Shown here: positions 1-5,798 of the stretch, piece by piece
Numbering within the stretch: the stretch's first letter is position 1
Layout of the letters: the number at the start of each line of letters is the position of its first letter
DNA from: CAZCPB01 sp964500365
GTDB lineage: Bacteria; Planctomycetota; Phycisphaerae; Phycisphaerales; UBA1924
Direction of reading: 5' to 3'
NCBI GenBank assembly: GCA_964500365.1
Contig: CAZCPB010000072.1
Span: 1 to 16,129 of the forward strand
DNA length: 16,129 nt
Notes under the pieces: model-generated
What the model saw: the letters and a program-made list of their open reading frames with translations, nothing else
What the model was told of the DNA's origin: nothing
Database searches by the model: none
Made by a program: the position numbers and the translations under genes

Positions 1-159
1 CCCTCCCCGCGGCGTGGGTTCCTCACCCGGCTCGACGACAGGCTGGATCGGGGCCTCTTCCTTGGATGAAAAGACTCCGAACTGCCAGGCCAAGAGCGCC
101 CCTGCGCCCAGGAGACACAGAAAGGCCAGCACGGCCTTGGCACGATCCTTGCCGCTCAA
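1..159 (-). CDS. small membrane-anchored hypothetical protein, N-terminal part (cut by window edge)
   Basis: The reading frame begins at a TTG codon at 159 and stays open for 53 codons to the window edge, so the C-terminus is missing. The TTG start is chosen because a strong Shine-Dalgarno sequence (GGGAGGAG) lies 7 bases upstream and no ATG is in frame. The protein starts MSGKDRAKAV, followed by a hydrophobic helix at about residues 9-28 (LAFLCLLGAGALLAW), then an acidic, proline-rich stretch (EEAPIQPVVEPGEE). This looks like a single-pass protein with a short cytoplasmic N-terminus and an extracytoplasmic remainder. It starts 18 bases after the stop codon of the prepilin-like gene on the same strand, so the two are probably co-transcribed. 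I do not recognise the family. It may be a partner of the pseudopilin, which is inference from position only. Confidence 0.75.
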   Translation of the reverse strand, partial: MSGKDRAKAVLAFLCLLGAGALLAWQFGVFSSKEEAPIQPVVEPGEEPTPRGG

Positions 160-177
160 ATTCGGTCTCCTCCCAGG

Positions 178-1095
178 CTACTTGCCCGAATACGGCCCGT
201 ACTCGAACAGGAGCGAGTAGTGCTCGGTGACGTACGAATCCCGGCCCCGCCCGGGTACGACCGGCAGGTACTTGGCGCTCCCGTCCATGAAGCCCATGAT
301 GCTCTTGTTGATCTCGTCGTACCCGTTCTTGTGCATGAACTTCTTGTCGGTGTTGTTGGTCACGACGTCGGCCGTCTCGTCGTGCACCCACACGAAGCGT
401 GAGGAGTTGTAGCTGTCGGCGAGGCGTATCGAGCGGGTGCCGATGTTGAAGGCCTTGAGGTTGTCGTTGCTGTACTTGGTCATCTGCTGGAACCACTTCA
501 CGTTGTAGTGGTAGCTCGTCCCCACGTCGTTGTAGCTGGACTGCGTGTACGTCGGGTTCGGCCACGATCGCTGGTGCGTCGCCACGTCGCTGGGGTCCTT
601 GAAGGCCGGCGCTTCGGAGGCGTAGCGGTCGGGGTAGCCGGTGGGCATCCGTGCCGCGCTGGTGGGCGGCTGCGGGTACTGCCAGTCCGGTGCCGGGTAG
701 ACGATGTCGGGATGCACATAGGGATTCAGCGGCCGGTCGGCGGCCTCGATGTCGTAGATCCCGCTGTAGTTCAGGTTCCACCACGCGTGGCTGTTCTTGC
801 CGCCGAACTGCCACGTGCACCACGGGATGTTGAACGGCGAATGCTGGAGACCCGGCCAGGGCGTGAATCCCCGGTGCTGCGTGATCGTGACGGGCATGAA
901 GCCCTTGTTGTCGTCGCGGTAGTTCGTCGCGCCGGTGTTGAGCTGCCTGATGTTCGAGAGCGAAACCAGCATGCGGGCGCCCTTGCGAGACCGGGCAAGC
1001 GCCGGGAGGAGCATGGAAATCAGCAGGGCGATGATCGCGATCACCACCAGCAGTTCGATGAGCGTGAACGCCCGTAGCCGGGAACGATGTTCCAT
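178..1095 (-). CDS. prepilin-type N-terminal cleavage/methylation domain protein (H-X9-DG-like pseudopilin)
   Basis: A 305-residue protein. The start at 1095 is chosen over longer in-frame extensions because SD sequence GGGAGG sits 7 bases upstream and it places the class III signal correctly at the N-terminus: MEHRSRLRA followed by FTLIELLVVIAIIALLIS. A prepilin peptidase would cut after Ala9 (canonical proteins have Gly). The hydrophobic helix at about 10-32 ends in LLPALARSR, then comes SLSNIRQLNTGATNYRDDNK, matching the SNLRQ-(x)-YxxDN segment of planctomycete pseudopilin-like proteins. Near the C-terminus, SIMGFMDGSAKYLPV resembles the F(A/M)DG signature of the H-X9-DG group. These proteins occur in large paralogous families in planctomycetes and are thought to be exported through type II secretion/type IV pilus-like machinery; individual roles are unknown. 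The long aromatic-rich middle region (about 65-290) is presumably the exported globular domain. Confidence 0.9.
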   Translation of the reverse strand: MEHRSRLRAFTLIELLVVIAIIALLISMLLPALARSRKGARMLVSLSNIRQLNTGATNYRDDNKGFMPVTITQHRGFTPWPGLQHSPFNIPWCTWQFGGKNSHAWWNLNYSGIYDIEAADRPLNPYVHPDIVYPAPDWQYPQPPTSAARMPTGYPDRYASEAPAFKDPSDVATHQRSWPNPTYTQSSYNDVGTSYHYNVKWFQQMTKYSNDNLKAFNIGTRSIRLADSYNSSRFVWVHDETADVVTNNTDKKFMHKNGYDEINKSIMGFMDGSAKYLPVVPGRGRDSYVTEHYSLLFEYGPYSGK

Positions 1096-1128
1096 CGCTG
1101 AGCCTCCCGAACTGAGGTTTTGCTTACA

Positions 1129-1147
1129 ACCGGGCATGACGCCCGGT
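1129..1147 (-). promoter_or_regulatory. hairpin in the 5' leader of the prepilin-like gene
   Basis: Perfect inverted repeat ACCGGGC / GCCCGGT, 7-bp arms with a 5-base loop, 33 bases upstream of the start codon at 1095. Read on the minus strand it is followed by TGTAAGCAAAACC, not a T-tract, so it is not a convincing terminator. It could be a leader-RNA stem or a protein-binding dyad. Function is unknown. Confidence 0.35.
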
Positions 1148-1362
1148 CCCCGCGAGAGCGCAGACCGCGCTTTCCGCCCGCCGAAGCGAGCCTCCTTCAT
1201 TCGATCAGATCCGGCGCGTCCACGCAAGAGGGGCGCGGGCGCGTGAAATCGCCCACATGACCGTCCGGCGGGCCCTGATCGATGCCCGGATCGGCGGACC
1301 GGATGCCCGCGATTCGGGCCGCCTCGGGACCGCGCGGCGCGCCTAGCGCGGTCCGCGCGCGG

Positions 1363-1390
1363 TTGCGCGCGCGCGGTCACTGGCTATACT
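1363..1390 (+). promoter_or_regulatory. promoter of the cobalamin-riboswitch operon
   Basis: A -35 element TTGCGC (1363-1368) is separated by 16 bases from a near-consensus -10 element TATACT (1385-1390). The expected start of transcription, about 1397, coincides with the first base of helix P1 of the riboswitch, an independent check on both calls. The -35 lies inside a run of alternating C and G (about 1354-1376), and the sequence GCGCGGTC occurs at 1346-1353 and again at 1371-1378, with its inverse GACCGCGC at 1328-1335. Confidence 0.65.
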
Positions 1391-1396
1391 CGCCGC

Positions 1397-1608
1397 GTCA
1401 TCGGTGCCCGCCTCGGCGGGCTGGAAAGGGAAGCGTGGTGCAAATCCACCGCGGACGCGCCGCCGTGAGGGGTGCTGACGCGGGAGCGTGAGGCGAGCAG
1501 CCTCGCGCCCGACGAGGCGTGATGAACGCCGGGTCGGGGGCCACTGCGGGACGATCCCGCGGGAAGGCCGCTCTCGCCGAGCCCCGAGCCGGAAGACCTG
1601 CCGACGAC
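1397..1608 (+). ncRNA. cobalamin (adenosylcobalamin-type) riboswitch aptamer
   Basis: All conserved blocks of the cobalamin aptamer are present in order. Helix P1 is formed by GTCATCGG (1397-1404) and CCGACGAC (1601-1608), 7 of 8 positions paired. The 5' core runs GGTGCC (1403-1408), then GGGAAGCGTGGTGCAAATCC (1428-1447) and CGGACGCGCCGCC, like the E. coli btuB leader. The 3' half has CCACTGCGGG (1540-1549), GGGAAGGC (1561-1568) and the B12 box AGCCGGAAGACCTGCC (1587-1602). Cobalamin riboswitches normally lower expression when B12 is plentiful, usually for B12 uptake, synthesis or B12-independent enzymes. This one precedes three secreted or surface-type proteins instead, which is the main curiosity of the window. 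Confidence 0.95.
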
Positions 1609-1890
1609 CGCCGCGTGGCGCCCCGAGAAGTGGCGCTCCGCGGCGCTGGCGGCCCTCGCGTCTTCGGGGCTTCGCCGGCGCGGCGTCCGCCTTCGGCGGC
1701 GTTTCCGCCCGGGGAATCTCGAAGAAGGGTTGTCGGCTCGGCGTGCGCCACGTCCCCGGCGCTGCGCCCCGCTGACGTTTCCACCCGGCGCGACGGCCAC
1801 GACCGCAACGGTCGGGGACCGCCCCCTCGCGAATCGGGGCGAAGGGCCCGGCGCCGCGTTGTTCCCGCGACGCCGGGGGGGAGTTGAGGC
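1609..1890 (+). promoter_or_regulatory. long riboswitch expression platform with a candidate ribosome-site-sequestering hairpin
   Basis: About 280 bases separate the aptamer from the next start codon and contain no supported gene. The last part forms a stem of CCCGGCG (1847-1853) with CGCCGGG (1871-1877), extended inside by CGCG (1855-1858) with CGCG (1866-1869) around a 7-base loop. Its 3' arm runs into the G-rich Shine-Dalgarno tract (GGGGGGGAG, 1875-1883) of the gene at 1891. A second C-run (GCCCCCTC, 1821-1828) could also pair with that tract. Another small stem, CCGCC-TTC-GGCGG (about 1687-1699), is followed by only three T residues, so a transcription terminator is less convincing. Translational control is the better guess. 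Confidence 0.5.
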
Positions 1891-2688
1891 ATGATTTTGC
1901 GATTGGCAGTCGGCGCCGCGGCAGCGGCGGTGGTGATCGTTTCGCACGCGGGCGCGGGCGTGTACGGCGCGAGCGTGGACTCGTACGCGGCGGGCACGGG
2001 ATCGAACCCGTCGTACAACGATCCGACCTCTTCGCTCGGTGAGCCCACGCGCTACACCGGCGTGGGTGTCTTTCCGGGCGCGGTGACGCCGTTCAACCCG
2101 GCGTACCTGTCGAGCGAGGTCGTGCAGGTCGGGCGCGGCGGGCATCTCACGGTGAAGTTCGATCACGCCGTCACCGACGACGCGGCGAATCCCTTCGGGA
2201 TCGACCTGCTCGTCTTCGGGAACAGCTTCTTCATCGACGCGAGCTACCCCAGCGGCGTCCCGGCGGGCATTTTCGCGGGCGGCGGGAGCGTCGAAGTGAG
2301 CGAGGATGGTGTGGACTGGCGGCTTGTGCCCGCCACCCTGGCCGACGGGATGTTCCCGACGCTCGGGTACAGCGATCTGAGCGATCCGTACGCGCTGGTC
2401 CCCGGGAGCGTGCCGAGCGAATTCACGCGCCCCGTCGATCCGTCGTTCGACCCGATCGGGAAGAACTTTGCGCAGATCGTCGCGGGGTACGCGGGGTCGG
2501 GCGGCGGAACGGGGATCGACCTCGCCACCGTCGGGCTGACCAGCGCGTGGTACGTGCGGGTCAGTGCGAGCGTGAACTCCTCCACGATCCCGACGATCGA
2601 CGGGTTCGCGGACGTGGCGCCGGCGCCTGCCGGGCCGGCGCTCCTCGGCGCGCTCGGGCTGCGCGGCACGCGGCGGCGTCGCGGTTGA
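1891..2688 (+). CDS. secreted PEP-CTERM-like protein, first gene of the B12-riboswitch operon
   Basis: A 265-residue exported protein. The ATG at 1891 follows SD sequence GGGGAG with 7 bases between. Residues 1-26 form a signal peptide (hydrophobic AAAAAVVIVSHAGAG). The C-terminus (residues 244-264) has the planctomycete form of a PEP-CTERM sorting tail: PAPAGPALLG, a short hydrophobic stretch, then RRRR. The mature part is rich in Gly, Ser, Asp and beta-type sequence. Its most distinctive segment is NPFGIDLLVFGNSFF (100-114), followed by VEVSEDGVDWR (135-144) and GIDLATVGL (208-216). From memory, a similar NPYGVDFxVxGNAF plus VSxDGxxW arrangement occurs in surface proteins of other phyla encoded near cobalamin riboswitches. 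A role in corrinoid capture or display is therefore plausible but unproven. A 70-base gap with a GC-rich hairpin separates it from the next gene. Confidence 0.85.
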   Translation: MILRLAVGAAAAAVVIVSHAGAGVYGASVDSYAAGTGSNPSYNDPTSSLGEPTRYTGVGVFPGAVTPFNPAYLSSEVVQVGRGGHLTVKFDHAVTDDAANPFGIDLLVFGNSFFIDASYPSGVPAGIFAGGGSVEVSEDGVDWRLVPATLADGMFPTLGYSDLSDPYALVPGSVPSEFTRPVDPSFDPIGKNFAQIVAGYAGSGGGTGIDLATVGLTSAWYVRVSASVNSSTIPTIDGFADVAPAPAGPALLGALGLRGTRRRRG

Positions 2689-2704
2689 TCGGTTCGTGTG
2701 TGCT

Positions 2705-2730
2705 CGCGGCGGTGCTCGCGCGCCGCCGCG
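2705..2730 (+). promoter_or_regulatory. intercistronic GC-rich hairpin, possible attenuator or RNA-stability stem
   Basis: Perfect 8-bp arms CGCGGCGG (2705-2712) and CCGCCGCG (2723-2730) with a 10-base loop, followed by GGTTTCTTGTTCT. It lies between the first and second genes of the riboswitch operon. The T-rich tail is interrupted, so it may terminate only part of transcription or act as a stability/processing stem that sets the ratio of the two proteins. Confidence 0.4.
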
Positions 2731-2758
2731 GGTTTCTTGTTCTCGATCGGAGGAAACC

Positions 2759-4252
2759 ATGAAACTCGCGATCACCGTGCTGGCGGTGTCGTCAGCTGCC
2801 GCGTCCGCACAGCCGTCGATCTCATCCAATTGGCCGTGCCTGAGCGGTGACGGTGCCCGGGCGTCGGTCCGCTCCGGGGGCATCGTTTCCATGGCCGCGC
2901 CGCGCTGGATCGTCAGTCACACGGCGCAGGGGCAAGAAATTTCCTTCGTGGGTCCCGCGGGCGTGGTCGGGGCGTACATCACAAATTCGGTGTCAACGGT
3001 TCCCGTGCTTCCCGGCGGACGCACTTACCTGCCCGGCCCCAGTCCCACCCTGGCGGGGCGTGTGAGGCCGGCGCCGCGCCTCTTCGCGGCGGCCACGATC
3101 GGGGGGGAGAGCCGGGCGCTGTCGATCGACGCCCGCACGGGCTCGATCGTGTGGAGCAGCCCGATCCCGGACTTCGCCTTTGACTCCTGGTCAACCCCCG
3201 CGGTGGATGTCGAGTCACGCGTTGTGCTGGTGTCCAGCGGTTCGGAGCTCACCGCGCTCCGGGTTGAGGACGGATCGATCGCGTGGCAGGCGTCCACGGC
3301 ATCGATCGCGGTCAACGCCAGCCCTGTGATCACGAACGACCTGGGGTCGCGGAACCGCGCGTTCATCACCGACTACGGCGGGTTCGGGGGACCGAGCTTT
3401 CTCTACTGCATCAACGTCTCGGCGCACCATCAAACGCTCAACCCATTCCATCCCGGCGACATCGTCTGGGCCGCACCGATCGGTTCGGCGTCGGGGGCGA
3501 CGCCGGCGTACCTCGACGGCGTGGTCTACGTGGCCAGCACGGGACTCGACACGCTGGGTTACGGAGAGATCCGCGCCTTCGATGCCACCGCGACGGCCAC
3601 TCCGGCACCGTTCTGGACGTTTTCGAACCCTGTCCAGGAAGGGTTCTTCGGCGGCGTGTGCGTCCGCGACACTCCGTCCGGCCGCTTCGTGTACGCGGCA
3701 ACGTACGCGTTCTACGGCGGCTTGGATTCGGCGAATCTCGTGAAGGTCGATGCGCTCAGCGGGGCGCTCGAATGGTCGGTGCCCAGCAACCGGACCGATT
3801 CGGTCCCGGTCGTTCTCCCCGACGGGCGCATCGCGATCTCCACCGGCATTCATGGCTTCGGGAGCGTGCCGTCGGTGCAGATGTTCCGGGACGATGGGGT
3901 CTCGGCGACGATGCTGTGGGACACGGCGCAGGAGACGTGGGACGATGCGAACGGGAACGGCGTGATGGAACTCGGCGAGTTTCTGCTCGTCGGCGGGCGG
4001 ACTACGCACCCGGCGCTCGCGATCGGGCCCGGGGGCGTACCGAAGCTTCTGGTCGGGGCGATCCCGACCCAGGACGACCACTTCGGTCCGTACACCGTGT
4101 TGTTGGAACTCGACCTGAGCAAGCCGCCCGATCACGCGGGGTTCGTTGTTCAACAGGGCATGTCGGGCGGCTCGACGCCGGCGATCTTCGCCGGGGGCGT
4201 GTACACGGTGGGCACGTCGGGGCTCGCCGCGTTCGGTCCGCCGCTCCCGTGA
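2759..4252 (+). CDS. secreted PQQ-like beta-propeller protein, second gene of the B12-riboswitch operon
   Basis: A 497-residue protein. The ATG at 2759 is chosen because GGAGG lies 5 bases upstream and the first 18 residues (MKLAITVLAVSSAAASA) form a clean signal peptide, probably cut before Gln19. The body shows repeated beta-propeller blades of the PQQ-like/outer-membrane-protein type: LSIDARTGSIVW (121-132), LTALRVEDGSIAW (164-176), IRAFDA (271-276), LVKVDALSGALEW (327-339) and GSTPAIFAGGVYTVGTSG (471-488). Each is a strand ending in Asp/Val-x-x-x-Gly-x-x-x-Trp. An EF-hand-like calcium loop, DANGNGVMELGE (396-407), interrupts the propeller. No PEP-CTERM tail or lipobox is seen, so it may be periplasmic or released. 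The catalytic ligands of true PQQ dehydrogenases are not evident, so a binding or scaffold role is more likely than an enzyme. Its position under a cobalamin riboswitch suggests a corrinoid-binding propeller analogous to Bacteroides BtuG; this is inference. Confidence 0.88.
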   Translation: MKLAITVLAVSSAAASAQPSISSNWPCLSGDGARASVRSGGIVSMAAPRWIVSHTAQGQEISFVGPAGVVGAYITNSVSTVPVLPGGRTYLPGPSPTLAGRVRPAPRLFAAATIGGESRALSIDARTGSIVWSSPIPDFAFDSWSTPAVDVESRVVLVSSGSELTALRVEDGSIAWQASTASIAVNASPVITNDLGSRNRAFITDYGGFGGPSFLYCINVSAHHQTLNPFHPGDIVWAAPIGSASGATPAYLDGVVYVASTGLDTLGYGEIRAFDATATATPAPFWTFSNPVQEGFFGGVCVRDTPSGRFVYAATYAFYGGLDSANLVKVDALSGALEWSVPSNRTDSVPVVLPDGRIAISTGIHGFGSVPSVQMFRDDGVSATMLWDTAQETWDDANGNGVMELGEFLLVGGRTTHPALAIGPGGVPKLLVGAIPTQDDHFGPYTVLLELDLSKPPDHAGFVVQQGMSGGSTPAIFAGGVYTVGTSGLAAFGPPLP

Positions 4253-4294
4253 TCTGCCTGGAGATGCCGCCGCGTACAAGAAAGGCCGTGCTGG

Positions 4295-5227
4295 ATGAAG
4301 CCCGGGCGTGACACAGCGAACCTGAGAGGGCGGTGCGCCGGGGGGCGGCGCGTGGGCCGGCGCGCGCTCTTGCAAGGTCGCTTCTTCGGCGTTCGGGCTT
4401 TCTCGCTCGTCGAACTCCTGGTGGTGATCGCGGTGATCGCGGTGCTGATCAGCCTGCTTTCCCCGTCGCTCTCCGGAGCGCGCCACGCGGCACGCACAGT
4501 GAAGTGCTCCTCCAACCTGCGTCAGATGATCGGCGCGTGGAACCTCTATGCCAACGACCACCGCGACCGTGCGATGCCGCTGGCGTACTGGTCGATCGAG
4601 GACATCGGCTCGGGCCAGCAGGTCTTCTGGTGGGGTAGCCACGGCACGCTCGCCACGCCGCCCGAATACGCCCGGGGATTCATCGCGCCGTACATGGATT
4701 CGACGCTCTTCGACGGTTCGGCGTTCGAATGCCCGGGCCAGAAGTGGGGGACGTATCGTCCGCAGGGGCCCTCGCGGACGGTCACCAGCACCTACGGCTA
4801 CAACGGGTACTACCTGAGCCCTGCCAAGACCCCGGGGTGGGCGCTCTCGATCGGGCACCGGCCCTGGCAGAGGCTGAGCCTGCTTCAGCGCCCCACGGAG
4901 TTGATGGTCTTCGCCGACGCGCTCCTGCCATCCGCCGGCGCCGCGCTCCCGGGGAACACCGCGCTCCTTGATCCCCCGCTCCTCTTCTCGCGGAGCGGGG
5001 GCGGCGCGTGGCGGAGCAACCCGAGCCCGACCACCGCGTTCCGACACGCCCGGGCAACCGACTCCCGTGGGATCGGCGCGGCCGTCACCGCCTTTGCTGA
5101 CGGGCACGCGGCGCCGGTCCGGGCCGAACCCGAATGGCTCACGCACCCCGGCCAGGCTGTGGGTTCTGCAGGGGGCGGCGCGAGCAACGGCCCCGGCTAC
5201 GTGCCGGACTGGGAGCGTTGGCGGTAG
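4295..5227 (+). CDS. prepilin-like protein, third gene of the B12-riboswitch operon
   Basis: A 310-residue protein 42 bases downstream of the propeller gene. The ATG at 4295 has a weak SD (AAAGG, about 9 bases upstream). A GTG at 4352, behind a G-run, would give a more typical short leader and cannot be excluded. The class III signal is GVRA followed by FSLVELLVVIAVIAVLIS, so cleavage would be after Ala. Next come CSSNLRQMIGAWNLYANDHR, the usual planctomycete pseudopilin segment, and, near the C-terminus, an RHARA...AVTAFADGHAAPV stretch matching the H-X9-DG/FADGH signature. The globular part is aromatic-rich (WYW, YGYNGYY). It could form an extracellular fibre or be anchored by its uncut helix. 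Sharing an operon with two secreted proteins suggests one joint surface function. The stop codon is only 15 bases from the stop of the convergent cysteine-rich gene. Confidence 0.88.
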   Translation: MKPGRDTANLRGRCAGGRRVGRRALLQGRFFGVRAFSLVELLVVIAVIAVLISLLSPSLSGARHAARTVKCSSNLRQMIGAWNLYANDHRDRAMPLAYWSIEDIGSGQQVFWWGSHGTLATPPEYARGFIAPYMDSTLFDGSAFECPGQKWGTYRPQGPSRTVTSTYGYNGYYLSPAKTPGWALSIGHRPWQRLSLLQRPTELMVFADALLPSAGAALPGNTALLDPPLLFSRSGGGAWRSNPSPTTAFRHARATDSRGIGAAVTAFADGHAAPVRAEPEWLTHPGQAVGSAGGGASNGPGYVPDWERWR

Positions 5228-5242
5228 GTCGCGTCTGCAGAT

Positions 5243-5602
5243 TCAGACCCGCGTGCCCGCCATGTGCTCGCACGATTCGGCGCAGCGTCGGCACGCCTGC
5301 GCGCACTCCTGCATAGTCCGATCCCCGTCGCCGATGCGATCACAGTCGGCGGCGCACGCGCGGCAGACCTCGGCGCACGCACGGCAGGTGTGCACGTGCA
5401 GGGAGGACTGGCGGTGGAGAAAGTTGTGGGAAACACCGCAGATTGCCGCGCAGTCCATCAGGATCGTCTGGTGTTCTCTGGAGGCGTGCGGTCCGCCCAT
5501 GTCCAGGCAGTGGACGCTCGTGCGGAGGCAGGCGTCCTGGCATTCGTGGCAGTGCTGTGCGCACGCTTCCATTGCTTTGGTGTCGGTCCTTGTGGTTGCC
5601 AT
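5243..5602 (-). CDS. four-helix-bundle copper-storage protein (Csp/DUF326 family)
   Basis: A 119-residue protein containing 16 cysteines, many as CxxxC or CxxC: CAQHCHEC (14-21), CAAIC (51-55), CRACAEVCRACAADC (73-87) and CAQACRRCAESC (100-111), plus many His residues. This spacing is that of DUF326/Csp proteins, whose four helices point Cys thiolates into the bundle core and hold many Cu(I) ions. The start at 5602 (MATTRTDTKAMEAC) has SD AAGGA 9 bases upstream; a longer in-frame extension to 5686 lacks sequence of this character. No signal peptide is visible, so it should be cytosolic like Csp3 rather than exported like Csp1. No copper pump or copper sensor is adjacent. Confidence 0.92.
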   Translation of the reverse strand: MATTRTDTKAMEACAQHCHECQDACLRTSVHCLDMGGPHASREHQTILMDCAAICGVSHNFLHRQSSLHVHTCRACAEVCRACAADCDRIGDGDRTMQECAQACRRCAESCEHMAGTRV

Positions 5603-5764
5603 GGGCTTGATTCCTTGAGTGCGAGTCGTGGGCGAGCGTCGCGTAACGCCCGCCGACTTCAGTAGTTGCCGGTCCGTCTCTTCCACGGGGGGTGAGGGCC
5701 GCGTGAAACGGGGGATAGGTCGCCGTGCGGGCCGGGATTTCCTGGAATCGGGGTAAATCCGCGG

Positions 5765-5796
5765 TTGACATATGCTCTAAATGGAATATATTGAGC
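5765..5796 (+). promoter_or_regulatory. promoter and candidate operator of the ArsR-type regulator gene
   Basis: Consensus -35 TTGACA (5765-5770), 16-base spacer and -10 TATATT (5787-5792) predict a transcription start at about 5799, exactly the A of an ATG codon. An imperfect dyad with outer arms GCTC (5774-5777) and GAGC (5793-5796) and partly matching A/T-rich inner arms spans the spacer and -10. That is where an ArsR-family autorepressor would be expected to bind. Confidence 0.65.
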
Positions 5797-5798
5797 TC

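Noticed and set aside
1682..1706. Rho-independent terminator in the riboswitch leader
   Set aside because: The CCGCC-TTC-GGCGG stem is short and followed by only three T residues.
1488..1887. Open frames inside the riboswitch leader on the plus strand
   Set aside because: They overlap the conserved aptamer core, lack ribosome sites and have biased composition; a regulatory leader peptide is not supported.
1384..2892. Open frame of 502 codons opposite the riboswitch and PEP-CTERM-like gene
   Set aside because: It crosses a structured RNA element and a signal-peptide-bearing gene; its composition is that of a GC-rich antisense shadow.
3215..5146. Long open frame (643 codons) opposite the propeller and prepilin-like genes
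   Set aside because: Arg/Pro/Ala-rich antisense shadow spanning two genes with clear domains and ribosome sites on the other strand.
5781..5798. Earlier ATG start for the ArsR-type regulator
   Set aside because: It lies between the -35 and -10 elements and has no ribosome site; the start at 5799 matches the predicted transcription start.
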